Positions 42,125 to 51,800 of a DNA stretch of 64,000 nt are shown piece after piece. The stretch is from NCBI RefSeq assembly GCF_011806425.1, contig NZ_JAATOV010000001.1, positions 558,001-622,000 of the forward strand. The letters are read 5' to 3'. The translations under genes and the position numbers were made by a program. The DNA is from Thalassospira lucentensis (GTDB lineage Bacteria; Pseudomonadota; Alphaproteobacteria; Rhodospirillales; Thalassospiraceae). How positions within the stretch are numbered: position 1 is the first letter of the stretch; each line of letters opens with the position of its first letter. The notes under the pieces are model-generated. The model did no database searches and was not told the origin of the DNA. It saw only the letters and a list, made by a program, of their open reading frames with translations.

Positions 42125-43168
42125 TTAGCCCCAAGGCCGCTTTCGGCGGCGGCGCGGTTCCTGTTGGGACGCACGCGGTTTTGCCTGCCACGGGCCAGAA
42201 CGTTCCGCCTGTGCCCGATCCGACTGGGACGCATTGCTTTGCGCCCTGCCCTGTGCGCCGTCATGGGTTGGTTCGGACATTTGGCCAGACATTTGACCAG
42301 ACATTTGACCAGACATTTGACCAGACATTTCGCGCAGGCGGGCAATCCGGTTGCCCATATCAGGATGGGTGGCAAACAGGCTGTCCATGCCCTTTCCCGA
42401 CAGCGGGTTGGCGATATACATGTGCGCGGTTGCCGGATTGCGTTCGGCATCCTGATTGGGGATGGTGTGAACGCCTTTATCAAGCTTATTTAACGCACTG
42501 GCCAACCACATCGGATGGCGGCAAATTTCCGCACCGATTTTGTCAGCTTCATATTCGCGGGTGCGCGAAATTGCCATTTGCACCAGCATCGCGCCAAGCG
42601 GTGCCAGAATGGCGACCAAGATCATGCCCAAACCGCCAAGCGGATTGTTGTTATCGCTGCGATGGCCGCCGAAAATGCCCGCAAACATCGCAAAGTTGGC
42701 CAAGGCGGAAATGGCACCGGCGATGGTGGCAGTAATCGTCATAGTCAGGGTATCACGGTTTTTAACGTGTGCCAGTTCGTGGGCCATGACCCCGGCGATC
42801 TCGTTACGATCCAGAAGCTTTAACAAACCGGTGGTTGCCGCCACGGCTGCATTTTCCGGGTTTCGCCCGGTGGCAAATGCGTTGGGCTGCGGGTTTTCAA
42901 CCACATACACCTTGGGCATCGGCAAACCTGCATTTTGCGATAATTCACGCACGATCGAGACCAGCTCAGGCGCGGTGCGATCATCCACCTGTTGTGCGCT
43001 TCGCATCCGAAGCAACATCGCATCGGAATTCCAATAGGCAAACACGTTCATCGCACCGGCAAATAACAGGGCAATGATCATGCCCTGCTGGCCACCAATC
43101 ATCATACCGACCACACCAAACAATGCGGTCAAACCGGCAAGTAACAAACCTGTACGGATGTAATTCAT
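42125..43168 (-). CDS. htpX: Membrane zinc metalloprotease HtpX
   Basis: 347 residues. M48 protease with HELAH at residues 130-134 and the third zinc ligand in [12 protein letters not shown]; four hydrophobic helices place it in the inner membrane with a cytoplasmic active site. HtpX degrades misfolded membrane proteins alongside FtsH. Past the usual end (about residue 290) the sequence has MSGQ repeated four times and a ~45-residue Gln/Arg-rich basic tail ending RRRRKRPWG, absent from E. coli HtpX. The frame opens at 43243, but the ATG at 43168 ([12 protein letters not shown]) is the family start. Confidence 0.93.
   Translation of the reverse strand: MNYIRTGLLLAGLTALFGVVGMMIGGQQGMIIALLFAGAMNVFAYWNSDAMLLRMRSAQQVDDRTAPELVSIVRELSQNAGLPMPKVYVVENPQPNAFATGRNPENAAVAATTGLLKLLDRNEIAGVMAHELAHVKNRDTLTMTITATIAGAISALANFAMFAGIFGGHRSDNNNPLGGLGMILVAILAPLGAMLVQMAISRTREYEADKIGAEICRHPMWLASALNKLDKGVHTIPNQDAERNPATAHMYIANPLSGKGMDSLFATHPDMGNRIARLREMSGQMSGQMSGQMSGQMSEPTHDGAQGRAQSNASQSDRAQAERSGPWQAKPRASQQEPRRRRKRPWG
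42276..42330. repeat. 12-bp tandem repeat in the htpX tail
   Basis: Four full copies of gacatttgacca (the first with one change, g for a) plus a 7-base partial copy, encoding Met-Ser-Gly-Gln repeats on the minus strand. The unit is a multiple of three, so copy-number change would keep the frame. Confidence 0.9.
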
Positions 43169-43288
43169 GCTCAAATGCCCTTTAGACAATTCCGTTAGGC
43201 AAAAGATAGGCAGAAGCGCAGACAACGCAAGCGATGGCGACAATGAGTGAGAACGAACTCACATTATGGTGTGCAAGAAAAAGTAAAA

Positions 43289-43329
43289 CAGCCGGACCGG
43301 CGGGGTCGGGGGAAAATGCGGTCCGGCTG
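43289..43329 (-). terminator. Terminator after the RND operon
   Basis: 11-bp stem CAGCCGGACCG / CGGTCCGGCTG with a 19-base loop, followed on the minus strand by TTTTACTTTTTC. It lies just past the RND pump stop; the plus strand also ends in TTTTT. Confidence 0.8.
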
Positions 43330-43347
43330 TTTTTGCAACGACGTCGT

Positions 43348-46300
43348 TTACTCTGCAGACTGATGGGGGTCAGCCTCGTTAAGAGAACGGACTTCGTCGC
43401 GCCGACCAATCATGCGCACAAGCACATAAAAGACCGGTGTCAGGATCAGGCCAAAGATCGTCACACCCAGCATGCCTGAGAAAACGGCAATACCGATTGC
43501 GTGGCGCATCTCAGCCCCGGCTCCACTGGACAGAACCAGCGGAACAACGCCCATGATAAAGGCCAGTGAGGTCATAAGGATCGGGCGCAGCCGCAGACGG
43601 CTGGCCTCAATCGCGGCTTGAAGCGTTGTTCGGCCTTGGTGTTCGAGTTCGCGGGCAAACTCGACAATCAAGATCGCGTTCTTTGACGCTAGCCCGGCAA
43701 GCACGAACAAACTGATCTGGGTGAAGATGTTATTATCCCCACCAAACAGATAAACACCAAAGACAGCGGACAGGATGCTCATGGGGACGATCATGATCAC
43801 CGCCAGTGGCATGGTCAGGCTTTCGTATTGGGCAGCCAAAACCAAGAACACCAGAAGAATACAGATCGGGAAGACATACATGGCCGTATCGCCCGCCAGG
43901 ATCTGCTGATAGGTGAGTTCGGTCCATTCGTACGACATTCCGGGTGGCAGGGTTTCATCAAGTATTTTCATCATCGCAGCTTCTGCCTGACCACTTGAAT
44001 AGCCCGGTGCCGGACTGCCGTTTAGATCTGCGGCACGAAACCCGTTGTACCGCATGGACGTATCTGGCCCGAACGTTTCATCAACGGAAACAACACTGCC
44101 AAGTGGCACCATTTCCCCGTCCGAATTGCGCGTTTGCAGGCGCAAGATATCCTCGGGGCTTGACCGGAACGGCTTATCAGCCTGTGCAATGACCTGATAG
44201 GTGCGGCCAAAGGCGTTGAAGTCATTGACATACATCGAGCCCAGATAGACCTGCATGGTTTGGAAGACTTCATCAACCGGAATGCCAAGCTGTTGAACCT
44301 TTGTCCGATCAAGCGTCGCCTGAAGTTGCGGAACGTTGATGTTGTAACTGGTGAACACGCCGGTCAGTTCCGGTGCGGCCCATGCTTTCGCCAGGACCTG
44401 CTGCATCACATCATCAAGGGCACGATAGCCCTGATCGGCGCGATCTTCGACCTGAAGCTTAAAGCCGCCAACGGTGCCAAGACCCTGCACCGGGGGTGCG
44501 GGGAAAATCGCCACAAAGGCCTCGTCAATCCCGGCATACTTCTGTTGAAGCGTCCCAGCAAGCGCCAGACCAGACAGCTCATCACTTTTGCGGGTCGCAA
44601 AGTCATCCAAGGTGACAAACACGATGCCCGAACTTGAACTGTTCACGAACCCATTGATCGACAGGCCGGGGAACGCAAGTGCACTTTCAACACCAGGTTC
44701 CTTAAGCGCAATGTCAGACATTTCGCGCATGACTTCTTCGGTGCGGTCCAATGTCGCACCTTGGGGAAGCTGGGCGAAGGCAACCAAATATTGCTTATCC
44801 TGAAGCGGGACAAAGCCACTGGGCAGAATCTGGAAGCCCTGATAGGTCAGTGCCAGCAAGCCAAGATAAAGCACCATCATGATCGATTTCAGACCAAGCA
44901 GGCGTTTAACCCCACCGGCATATTTATCCGTGCTGCGGTTAAAGAACCGGTTGAAGCCACGGAAGAACCAGCCAAAGACAAAGTCCATACCGCGCGTGAG
45001 CCAATCCTTTGGCGCATCGTGGCCACGCAACAAAATCGCGGATAAAGCCGGACTAAGTGTGAGGGAATTCACCGTCGAGATGATCGTTGCAATCGCAATG
45101 GTCAGGGCGAACTGCTGATAAAACTGGCCGGTTAGGCCACTGATAAATGCAATTGGCACAAACACGCCGGTGATCACAAGCGAGGTCGCAATGATCGGCC
45201 CGGTGACTTCGCGCATTGCCGCAACCGTTGCATCGCGTGGCGACAAACCACGTTCGATGTTTCGTTCGACGTTTTCCACCACCACAATCGCATCATCGAC
45301 CACAATCCCGATGGCAAGGATCAAGCCAAACAGCGACAACACATTGATAGAAAAGCCAAACACCAACATCAGTGCGAAGGTACCGACAATCGACACCGGC
45401 ACCGCCAGCAGCGGAATAATCGACGCCCGCCATGTTTGCAGGAAGATCGTGACCACCACAACAACAAGGGCGATGGCTTCCAGCAAGGTCGTGATCACGG
45501 ATTTGATCGAGCTTCGGACAAAGACCGTCGGGTCATAAACGATGCTGTAATCAAGGTCTTCGGGGAAGTTTTGTTTAAGTTCTTCCATGGCGGCGCGGAC
45601 GTTGCTTGAAATATCAAGCGCGTTTGCACCGGGTGACGCAAAGATCGGAATCGCAACGGCTTCTTTGTTATCGAGCAAAGACCGCAGGGCATATTGCTGT
45701 GCCTGCATTTCGACACGTGCAACATCACCGAGACGCGTGATCGTGCCATCATCCCCGCGTTTGACGATAATGTTTTTGAATTCATCAGGGGTTTCGAGGC
45801 GACCGCTGATATTAATCGGCAACTGGAATTGCACACCGGTGTCATAGGGCGCACCGCCGATGATGCCCGCAGCAACCTGGACGTTCTGGCTTTGAATGGC
45901 GGAGACCACCTCGCCCGCGGTCAGATTGCGTTCGGCAACTTTGTCGGGGTTGAGCCACACCCGCATCGCGTAATCACCCGAACCAAACAGCCCAACCTGA
46001 CCAACACCGCGAATACGCGCCAAACGGTCGCGCACATGTAGCGTCGCATAGTTGCGCATATAAAGAACGTCGTACCGGTCATTGGGGGAACGAAGATGCA
46101 CCACCATGGTCAAATCAGGTGACTGTTTTGACACCGTCACGCCAAGTTGCCGCACGACATCAGGCAAACGCGGTTCAGCCTGCGACACGCGGTTCTGGAC
46201 TTTTTGCTGAGCCAGATCCGGATCGGTGCCGATTTCAAATGTTACGGTCAGAGATAATTTGCCATCCGTTGTCGCCAGCGAGTTGACATACAGCATCCCC

Positions 46301-46527
46301 TCAACCCCGTTGATTTGTTCTTCAAGCGGGGAAGCGACGGTTTCGGAAATCTCGGCGGGATTGGCACCGGGAAAATTGGCGGTTACGACAATTGAGGGCG
46401 GCACGACGTCCGGATATTCGGAAATCGGCAGGCGCCACATGGCAATCAGACCTGCCAAGAGAATCAATACGGACAGGACGCCGGCAAAAATCGGCCGGTC
46501 CACGAAAAATTTCGATAAGTTCTGCAT
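43348..46527 (-). CDS. RND multidrug efflux pump, MexF/BpeF-like
   Basis: 1059 residues, the HAE-1 length. It starts MQNLSKFFVDRPIFAGVLS. Proton-relay residues are present: the Asp pair in GIVVDDAIVVVENVER and the Lys in LAGLASKNAILIVEF. The run AISPL-type SLEEQINGVEGMLYVNSLAT and TMVVHLRSPNDRYDVLYMRN resemble MexF more than AcrB. The inner-membrane trimer expels drugs, solvents or fatty acids through an outer-membrane channel. A TTG at 46530 is in frame; the ATG at 46527 is preferred. It follows its adaptor gene by about 38 bp. No outer-membrane factor gene is adjacent. Confidence 0.94.
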   Translation of the reverse strand: MQNLSKFFVDRPIFAGVLSVLILLAGLIAMWRLPISEYPDVVPPSIVVTANFPGANPAEISETVASPLEEQINGVEGMLYVNSLATTDGKLSLTVTFEIGTDPDLAQQKVQNRVSQAEPRLPDVVRQLGVTVSKQSPDLTMVVHLRSPNDRYDVLYMRNYATLHVRDRLARIRGVGQVGLFGSGDYAMRVWLNPDKVAERNLTAGEVVSAIQSQNVQVAAGIIGGAPYDTGVQFQLPINISGRLETPDEFKNIIVKRGDDGTITRLGDVARVEMQAQQYALRSLLDNKEAVAIPIFASPGANALDISSNVRAAMEELKQNFPEDLDYSIVYDPTVFVRSSIKSVITTLLEAIALVVVVVTIFLQTWRASIIPLLAVPVSIVGTFALMLVFGFSINVLSLFGLILAIGIVVDDAIVVVENVERNIERGLSPRDATVAAMREVTGPIIATSLVITGVFVPIAFISGLTGQFYQQFALTIAIATIISTVNSLTLSPALSAILLRGHDAPKDWLTRGMDFVFGWFFRGFNRFFNRSTDKYAGGVKRLLGLKSIMMVLYLGLLALTYQGFQILPSGFVPLQDKQYLVAFAQLPQGATLDRTEEVMREMSDIALKEPGVESALAFPGLSINGFVNSSSSGIVFVTLDDFATRKSDELSGLALAGTLQQKYAGIDEAFVAIFPAPPVQGLGTVGGFKLQVEDRADQGYRALDDVMQQVLAKAWAAPELTGVFTSYNINVPQLQATLDRTKVQQLGIPVDEVFQTMQVYLGSMYVNDFNAFGRTYQVIAQADKPFRSSPEDILRLQTRNSDGEMVPLGSVVSVDETFGPDTSMRYNGFRAADLNGSPAPGYSSGQAEAAMMKILDETLPPGMSYEWTELTYQQILAGDTAMYVFPICILLVFLVLAAQYESLTMPLAVIMIVPMSILSAVFGVYLFGGDNNIFTQISLFVLAGLASKNAILIVEFARELEHQGRTTLQAAIEASRLRLRPILMTSLAFIMGVVPLVLSSGAGAEMRHAIGIAVFSGMLGVTIFGLILTPVFYVLVRMIGRRDEVRSLNEADPHQSAE

Positions 46528-46565
46528 CAAGATCAGCCTTGCTTATGCGTACCCAAAAGCATCCG

Positions 46566-47729
46566 TTAGGACGCAGAGGCCTGCAGAATTTCGGGAGCAA
46601 CGGACATACCGGGGCGGACTTTCATGATCCCGTTGACGATCACAAGTTCGCCAACCTCAAGTCCGGATGTCACAATCCGCTTGCCATCGACCTCAGCCCC
46701 CAAGGTGACCTGTCGATAGGCCACCGTGTTATCGGGTTGAACCACATAGACAAATTTGCGGTCCTGATCGGTGCTAATTGCTTGTGGGGCAATCATGATG
46801 ACGTCTTTCTTGGCAAGGGTGCCAAGTTCCAGACTGGCAAAGGTGCCGGGCAGAAGCGTGCCGTCAAGATTGTCAAACATCGCACGGGTCCGAATGGTGC
46901 CGGTGCGCGGATCAATGCGGTTATCAAAGCTGTGCACGTGACCCGAAACTTGCCGACCATTTGAAAGCGTCATGTTGACCGGGATGCTTTGCGCAGCATC
47001 GTCGACCTTGCCGCTTTCGCCGAGGCTGGCAAAGAAGGTCTGCTCATCCAGATCGAAGTCGGCATAGATTTGCCCGGTTGAGACGATGGTGGTCAGAACC
47101 GGTGCATTTGGGCCAGCATTGACCTGATTGCCAACGGTCAGTTCGACCCGGCTGACACGGCCGTCAATCGGGGCTTTGACATAGGCATGATCAAGTTCGA
47201 TTTCGGCCAGTTCTAGCTGTGCCTGTGCACGGCTGACCTGACTTTGCGCCACCTGATGGGTGCTGAGCCGTTCGTCATAAACGCGCTTGGAAACGGTGCC
47301 CTTGGACACCAGTTTTTCGGCACGTTTCTTTTCCTTGGCCGCCAGCGAAAGGTCCTGGCGGGCAGCCGAAAGGGCTGCGCGCGCTTCTTCGACGGCGGCC
47401 TGATAACTGCGCGGGTCAATCACGGCAAGAATGTCGCCCTGTTTGACCAGCTGACCGTCTGTGAAGTTGATTTTGACGATTGCGCCGCTGACCTGCGGGC
47501 GAAGCTGAACTTCCTCGACCGCGCTTAAACGGCCGGAAAAGTTGCTCCAGAGGCGGACAGAACTGCTTTTTACATCGGCAACAGAGACCGGCATTGCCGT
47601 CGGAGCGGTTTGAACCGCAACCTCGTCGGCGGCTGAGCCCGCGATATGAAGGCCGTATCCGCCAGCGGCAACTGCCAGCGCCAAAACGGCCGCAGGCAGC
47701 AGCAATTTACGTTTTAATTGGGACTGCAT
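46566..47729 (-). CDS. RND periplasmic adaptor, MexE-like
   Basis: 387 residues. An N-terminal anchor (LLLPAAVLALAVAAGGYGLH) is followed by the biotinyl-lipoyl half motif VQLRPQVSGAIVKINFTDGQLVKQGDILAVID, a coiled-coil hairpin (about residues 100-165), the second lipoyl half HAYVKAPIDGRVSRVEL, a beta-barrel and a membrane-proximal domain. It bridges the pump and the outer-membrane channel. The ATG at 47729 has GGAAG eight bases upstream; the frame opening at 47759 would lack it. A perfect palindrome (47789-47804) lies in the promoter. Confidence 0.93.
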   Translation of the reverse strand: MQSQLKRKLLLPAAVLALAVAAGGYGLHIAGSAADEVAVQTAPTAMPVSVADVKSSSVRLWSNFSGRLSAVEEVQLRPQVSGAIVKINFTDGQLVKQGDILAVIDPRSYQAAVEEARAALSAARQDLSLAAKEKKRAEKLVSKGTVSKRVYDERLSTHQVAQSQVSRAQAQLELAEIELDHAYVKAPIDGRVSRVELTVGNQVNAGPNAPVLTTIVSTGQIYADFDLDEQTFFASLGESGKVDDAAQSIPVNMTLSNGRQVSGHVHSFDNRIDPRTGTIRTRAMFDNLDGTLLPGTFASLELGTLAKKDVIMIAPQAISTDQDRKFVYVVQPDNTVAYRQVTLGAEVDGKRIVTSGLEVGELVIVNGIMKVRPGMSVAPEILQASAS

Positions 47730-47788
47730 CTTTCCATCTTCCAAAAGCGTGAGCCGCACCTATGGCGGACTGTTTGACCGCATAGATG

Positions 47789-47804
47789 CATACCGATCGG
47801 TATG
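47789..47804. promoter_or_regulatory. TetR-type operator before the RND operon
   Basis: Perfect 16-bp palindrome CATACCGATCGGTATG, 60 bp before the adaptor start codon. A related site precedes the tetR gene. Confidence 0.75.
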
Positions 47805-47889
47805 TGCGCAAGGGGAAGAAGGCAAAAAAGTGGATTAATTTAAAATTATTTTAAGTTCAGAATGGAGTTTCCACGCCCGAGAAAGGGGC

Positions 47890-48507
47890 TTAATCCTTGG
47901 AATCACAACGCAAATCAAGAATTCGGCAAATGCCTTCGCGTAGATCAGACCGAACAGTATCAATATCATTGAAAACCCGGCCATATGCCAGCAGTCCGTG
48001 GACATATTGGAAAATCATGCGCGCCAGTGTGGTGACTTCACCATCCTTGCCCAGCAGGCCTTCGCCCTTTAGGCCGCGCACCATGGATGCCAGATATTTG
48101 ATCTGTTCTTCGGCCAGTTCGCGTGAACAATTCTGGATTTCGATATCTTCGGGGCCAACCTGGCCACCGGCAGTAAAGATCGGACAGACACAGACTTCGT
48201 TTTCGCCCGGAACGGCGTACTTTTCCTGTTTGTCGCAGACCAGTTCGATATAGCCGTAAAGCTGATCCGTCGGTGACATTTCGGGCGAGAAGATTGCACG
48301 CAACTCATCCTTGCCCTTTTCCCAATGATGGCGGGCAGCCGCAGCAAACAAGGCCGACTTGCTATCGAAGTGGTGATAGAACGCCCCCTTGGTGACACCT
48401 GCATGTTTGCAGACATCGCTGACACCAATATCGTGATAACTGCTTGTCGCCAGTAACTCCATGGCGGTTTCAAGCAAATTCATCCGGGTATCTGAAGCGT
48501 TCCTCAT
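47890..48507 (-). CDS. TetR/AcrR family repressor of the RND pump
   Basis: 205 residues. The HTH is standard: RMNLLETAMELLATSSYHDIGVSDVCKHAGVTKGAFYHHFDSKSALF, with the recognition helix TKGAFYHHF. The ligand domain has two close cysteines (EVCVCPIFTAGG, about residues 105-107) and further cysteines at the C-terminus (RILDLRCDSKD), which might make it redox-responsive. It is directly upstream of the pump operon on the same strand, with related palindromes before both, so it probably represses both. Confidence 0.9.
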   Translation of the reverse strand: MRNASDTRMNLLETAMELLATSSYHDIGVSDVCKHAGVTKGAFYHHFDSKSALFAAAARHHWEKGKDELRAIFSPEMSPTDQLYGYIELVCDKQEKYAVPGENEVCVCPIFTAGGQVGPEDIEIQNCSRELAEEQIKYLASMVRGLKGEGLLGKDGEVTTLARMIFQYVHGLLAYGRVFNDIDTVRSDLREGICRILDLRCDSKD

Positions 48508-48542
48508 AGCATTGACCTATTTTTTTTCTTACTGGCAGTAGA

Positions 48543-48562
48543 TATACGAACCGGTCGGTATT
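48543..48562. promoter_or_regulatory. TetR-type operator before tetR
   Basis: Imperfect palindrome ATACGAACCGGTCGGTATTT. Its right half ACCGGTCGGTAT matches the site at 47789-47804 (ACCGATCGGTAT) in all but one base. Confidence 0.55.
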
Positions 48563-48760
48563 TAGCAATGGAACGACCGGGTTACATTGTCATTTCATGA
48601 TATAAATATGGCAGTAGGGTGACAGTAAAACCCGCGAATTCAACACCTTAAATCAAGACCTGCCCAAAGAACATATCTGCCATCACAGCGGTATTTTTTC
48701 CGCGTTTTTCCGCTGGCTTACACGATTACACATCAAATACCGCCCATCGCGCAAAAAGAA

Positions 48761-48790
48761 AGGAGGGCGCGAAGCGAATCGCGCCCTCCT
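48761..48790 (-). terminator. Intrinsic terminator after NAD-GDH
   Basis: Perfect 12-bp stem AGGAGGGCGCGA / TCGCGCCCTCCT with a 6-base loop, followed on the minus strand by TTTCTTTTT. It ends the gdh transcript. Confidence 0.92.
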
Positions 48791-48824
48791 CACAGTCATC
48801 TAAATATCCGAGACAAACCGACGA

Positions 48825-51800
48825 TTAAGCGCCGGTCAGTGCACGGATCTGGCGGTTGGCAACCGTGATCATTGAAAGATCAATCTGACCTGCGGCGCGC
48901 AGTTCGTTGATCAGTTCATCACAGCGCGCACAGCCGCGTTGATGGTCTTCGACCCACTTATCGACAAGTGCCGCCCCAGAGGAGCCCTTTTTGCCCGACG
49001 ACAGGACCGTACGGGTCAATTCACGTTGATGACCGTAAAGATCGTCGATCACCGCCGCCCGGGCGAGTTTCTGCCAATGGGTTTCAGCTTCGATCGAGTC
49101 GGCTGCGGCACGCATCAAACCAAGCTGGAACCGCGCCCCCACCGCAAAGTAGGTCGCCCCAACTTCGATGACGTCACGCCCCGTGGCATCGGCGATACGT
49201 ACCACATCACAAATGGCAACCATTTGCGCCATGGATGCAACGCGACGGGCCAAATCTTCGGGGACACCTTGGGCGACCAAAGATTGCGTCTTTTCGTTCA
49301 GCGTCTTTCTGAAAGCAGCATCGGCTGGAACGATATCATCAAAGGCCGCAATGACCTTGGACACCGCAGGACGGAACAGTTCGATCTTGGCCCCGACATT
49401 AAGATCCTCGCAATTGCGCAAGAACCATTGGGTGACTTCGTTGACCATACGGTTGATGTCACGGAACATCCCGATCTGAAGCTTGGCCAAAACCACGTTA
49501 TCCAGGGCCTCGATCCCGGCCCAGATATCGCGCAGACCAAACACCGCACGGGTGATCAGATAACCACGTGAGACGTCAACGGCGGAAAGCCCGGTGGCCT
49601 CCATCATGTCATGGACAAAGGTGCCCCCGACCCGGTTGACCAGACTGTTGGTCGCAACCGTTGCAATGATTTCACGTTTCAGGCGGTGCTCGGAAATCGC
49701 ATCGGCGTATTTCTTGCGCACCGGTGTCGGGAAATACCGCACCAGTTCCTCGACCAAGATCGGATCATCTGGCAAATCAGAATCAAGCACCTCGTCATAC
49801 AGCCAAAGTTTCGCATATGGCATCAAAACCGACACTTCGGGGCGGGTCAGCCCTTCTTGATTGGCGGCACGACGTGCGAGTTCTTCGTCATCAGGAAGAT
49901 ATTCGATTTCGCGGTTCAGGCGTCCTTCGCGTTCCAACATGCGGATCAGGCGGACCTGCGCATCAAGAACTTCGGAGCTGACCGCGTGGGTGTTTGAGAT
50001 CGCCTGACTTTGCAGATAGTTATCACGCAGAACAAGTTCACCGACCTCTTCGGTCATCTCGACCAGAAGCTTATTGCGCTGCTTTTCGGTCATATCGCCA
50101 GCGGCAACAACTTCGCCGACCAGGATCTTGATATTAACCTCGTGGTCGGAGCAATTCACACCCGCCGCGTTATCGATGGCGTCTGTATTCAAACGGCCAC
50201 CTGCTTGGGCATACTCGATCCGGCCACGCTGAGTGGCACCAAGGTTGGCCCCTTCGCCAACGACCTTGGCCCGGATTTCACGGCCATTGATGCGAATGGC
50301 ATCATTGGCACGGTCCCCAGCATCGGCATTGGTTTCGGCGTGCGATTTGATATAGGTCCCGATGCCGCCAAACCAAAGAAGTTCGACGTCAGATTTCAGG
50401 ATGGCCTTCATCATATCCGCCGGGGTGACCTTGCCTTGGTCAAGGCCCAGCAATTTGCGGACTTCTGGCGATGGATCAAGGGTTTTGGCCTTACGATCAA
50501 AGATATCCCCGCCTTTGGACAGGACCTTTTTATCGTAATCGCCCCAGCCCGAACGCGGAAGATTGAACAAGCGTTGGCGTTCGGCAAAGCTTTTTGCTAT
50601 ATCCGGATCCGGATCGACAAAGATATGCATGTGGTTAAAGGCGGCTGTCAGTTTGATTTTTTCTGACAGCAACATGCCATTGCCAAACACGTCGCCCGAC
50701 ATGTCGCCGACACCGGCCACGGTGAACGGGGTTTTCTGAATGTCTTTGCCCATTTCGCGGAAGTGACGTTTGACAGATTCCCACGCACCGCGTGCGGTAA
50801 TGCCCATTTTCTTATGGTCATACCCCTGCGAGCCACCCGATGCGAACGCATCATCCAGCCAGAAGCCATAATCACGCGCCACACCATTGGCGATATCAGA
50901 AAACGTTGCGGTGCCCTTATCGGCGGCGACAACCAAATACGGGTCATCTTCGTCCAAACGACGCACACGTTCGGGCGCAACGATATCCCCACCAACGATA
51001 TTGTCGGTGATATCGAGCATCCCGCTCATGAGGATTTTGTAGCAAGCAATGCCTTCTTCGAGGAAGGCTTCACGCGTGCCATCGACAGGTGGGCGTTTGA
51101 CAACAAAGCCACCCTTGGAGCCAACCGGCACGATGACGGCGTTTTTGACCATCTGGGCCTTAACCAAGCCGAGGATTTCGGTACGGAAATCTTCCTGGCG
51201 GTCGGACCAGCGGATACCACCACGGGCCACCGGACCACCACGCAGATGGACGGCCTCGACCCGTGGGGAATAGACAAATATTTCGCGCCACGGACGGGGC
51301 AGTGGCAAATCTTCGATCATGCCGGAATTGAATTTGACCGACAAATACGGCTTGGGATTTCCATCCGTACCGTATTGGAAGAAGTTGGTGCGAAGGGTTG
51401 CCTGAACCAGATTAAGGAAGGCGCGCAAAATGCGGTCTTCATCCGGGTTCATCACATCTTCAAGGCGGCTGACGATATCGCCTTCGATTGCCTCGGCCTC
51501 GGCGACCAGCCCCGGATCGCGATCCGGGTCAAAGCGGGCCATAAACAGGCTGACGATTGCCGATGCCAGTGCCGGGTTATTGGCAAGGGTCTTGGCCATA
51601 TAATCCTGCGAGAAGGCAGAGCCCATCTGACGCATATAGCGGGAATAAGCGCGCAGGATGACGACTTCGCGCCAATGCAGTCCGCCGAGCAGAACAAGAC
51701 GGTTAAATCCGTCATTTTCCACTTCGCCATGCCACATACGGACAAACAGTTCCTGGAACTTGTCACGCACATCATGCAGGCGGAATTCACCGTCAACGAC

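Noticed and set aside
42276..42330. CRISPR array
   Set aside because: 12-bp direct repeats without spacers, inside the htpX coding frame.
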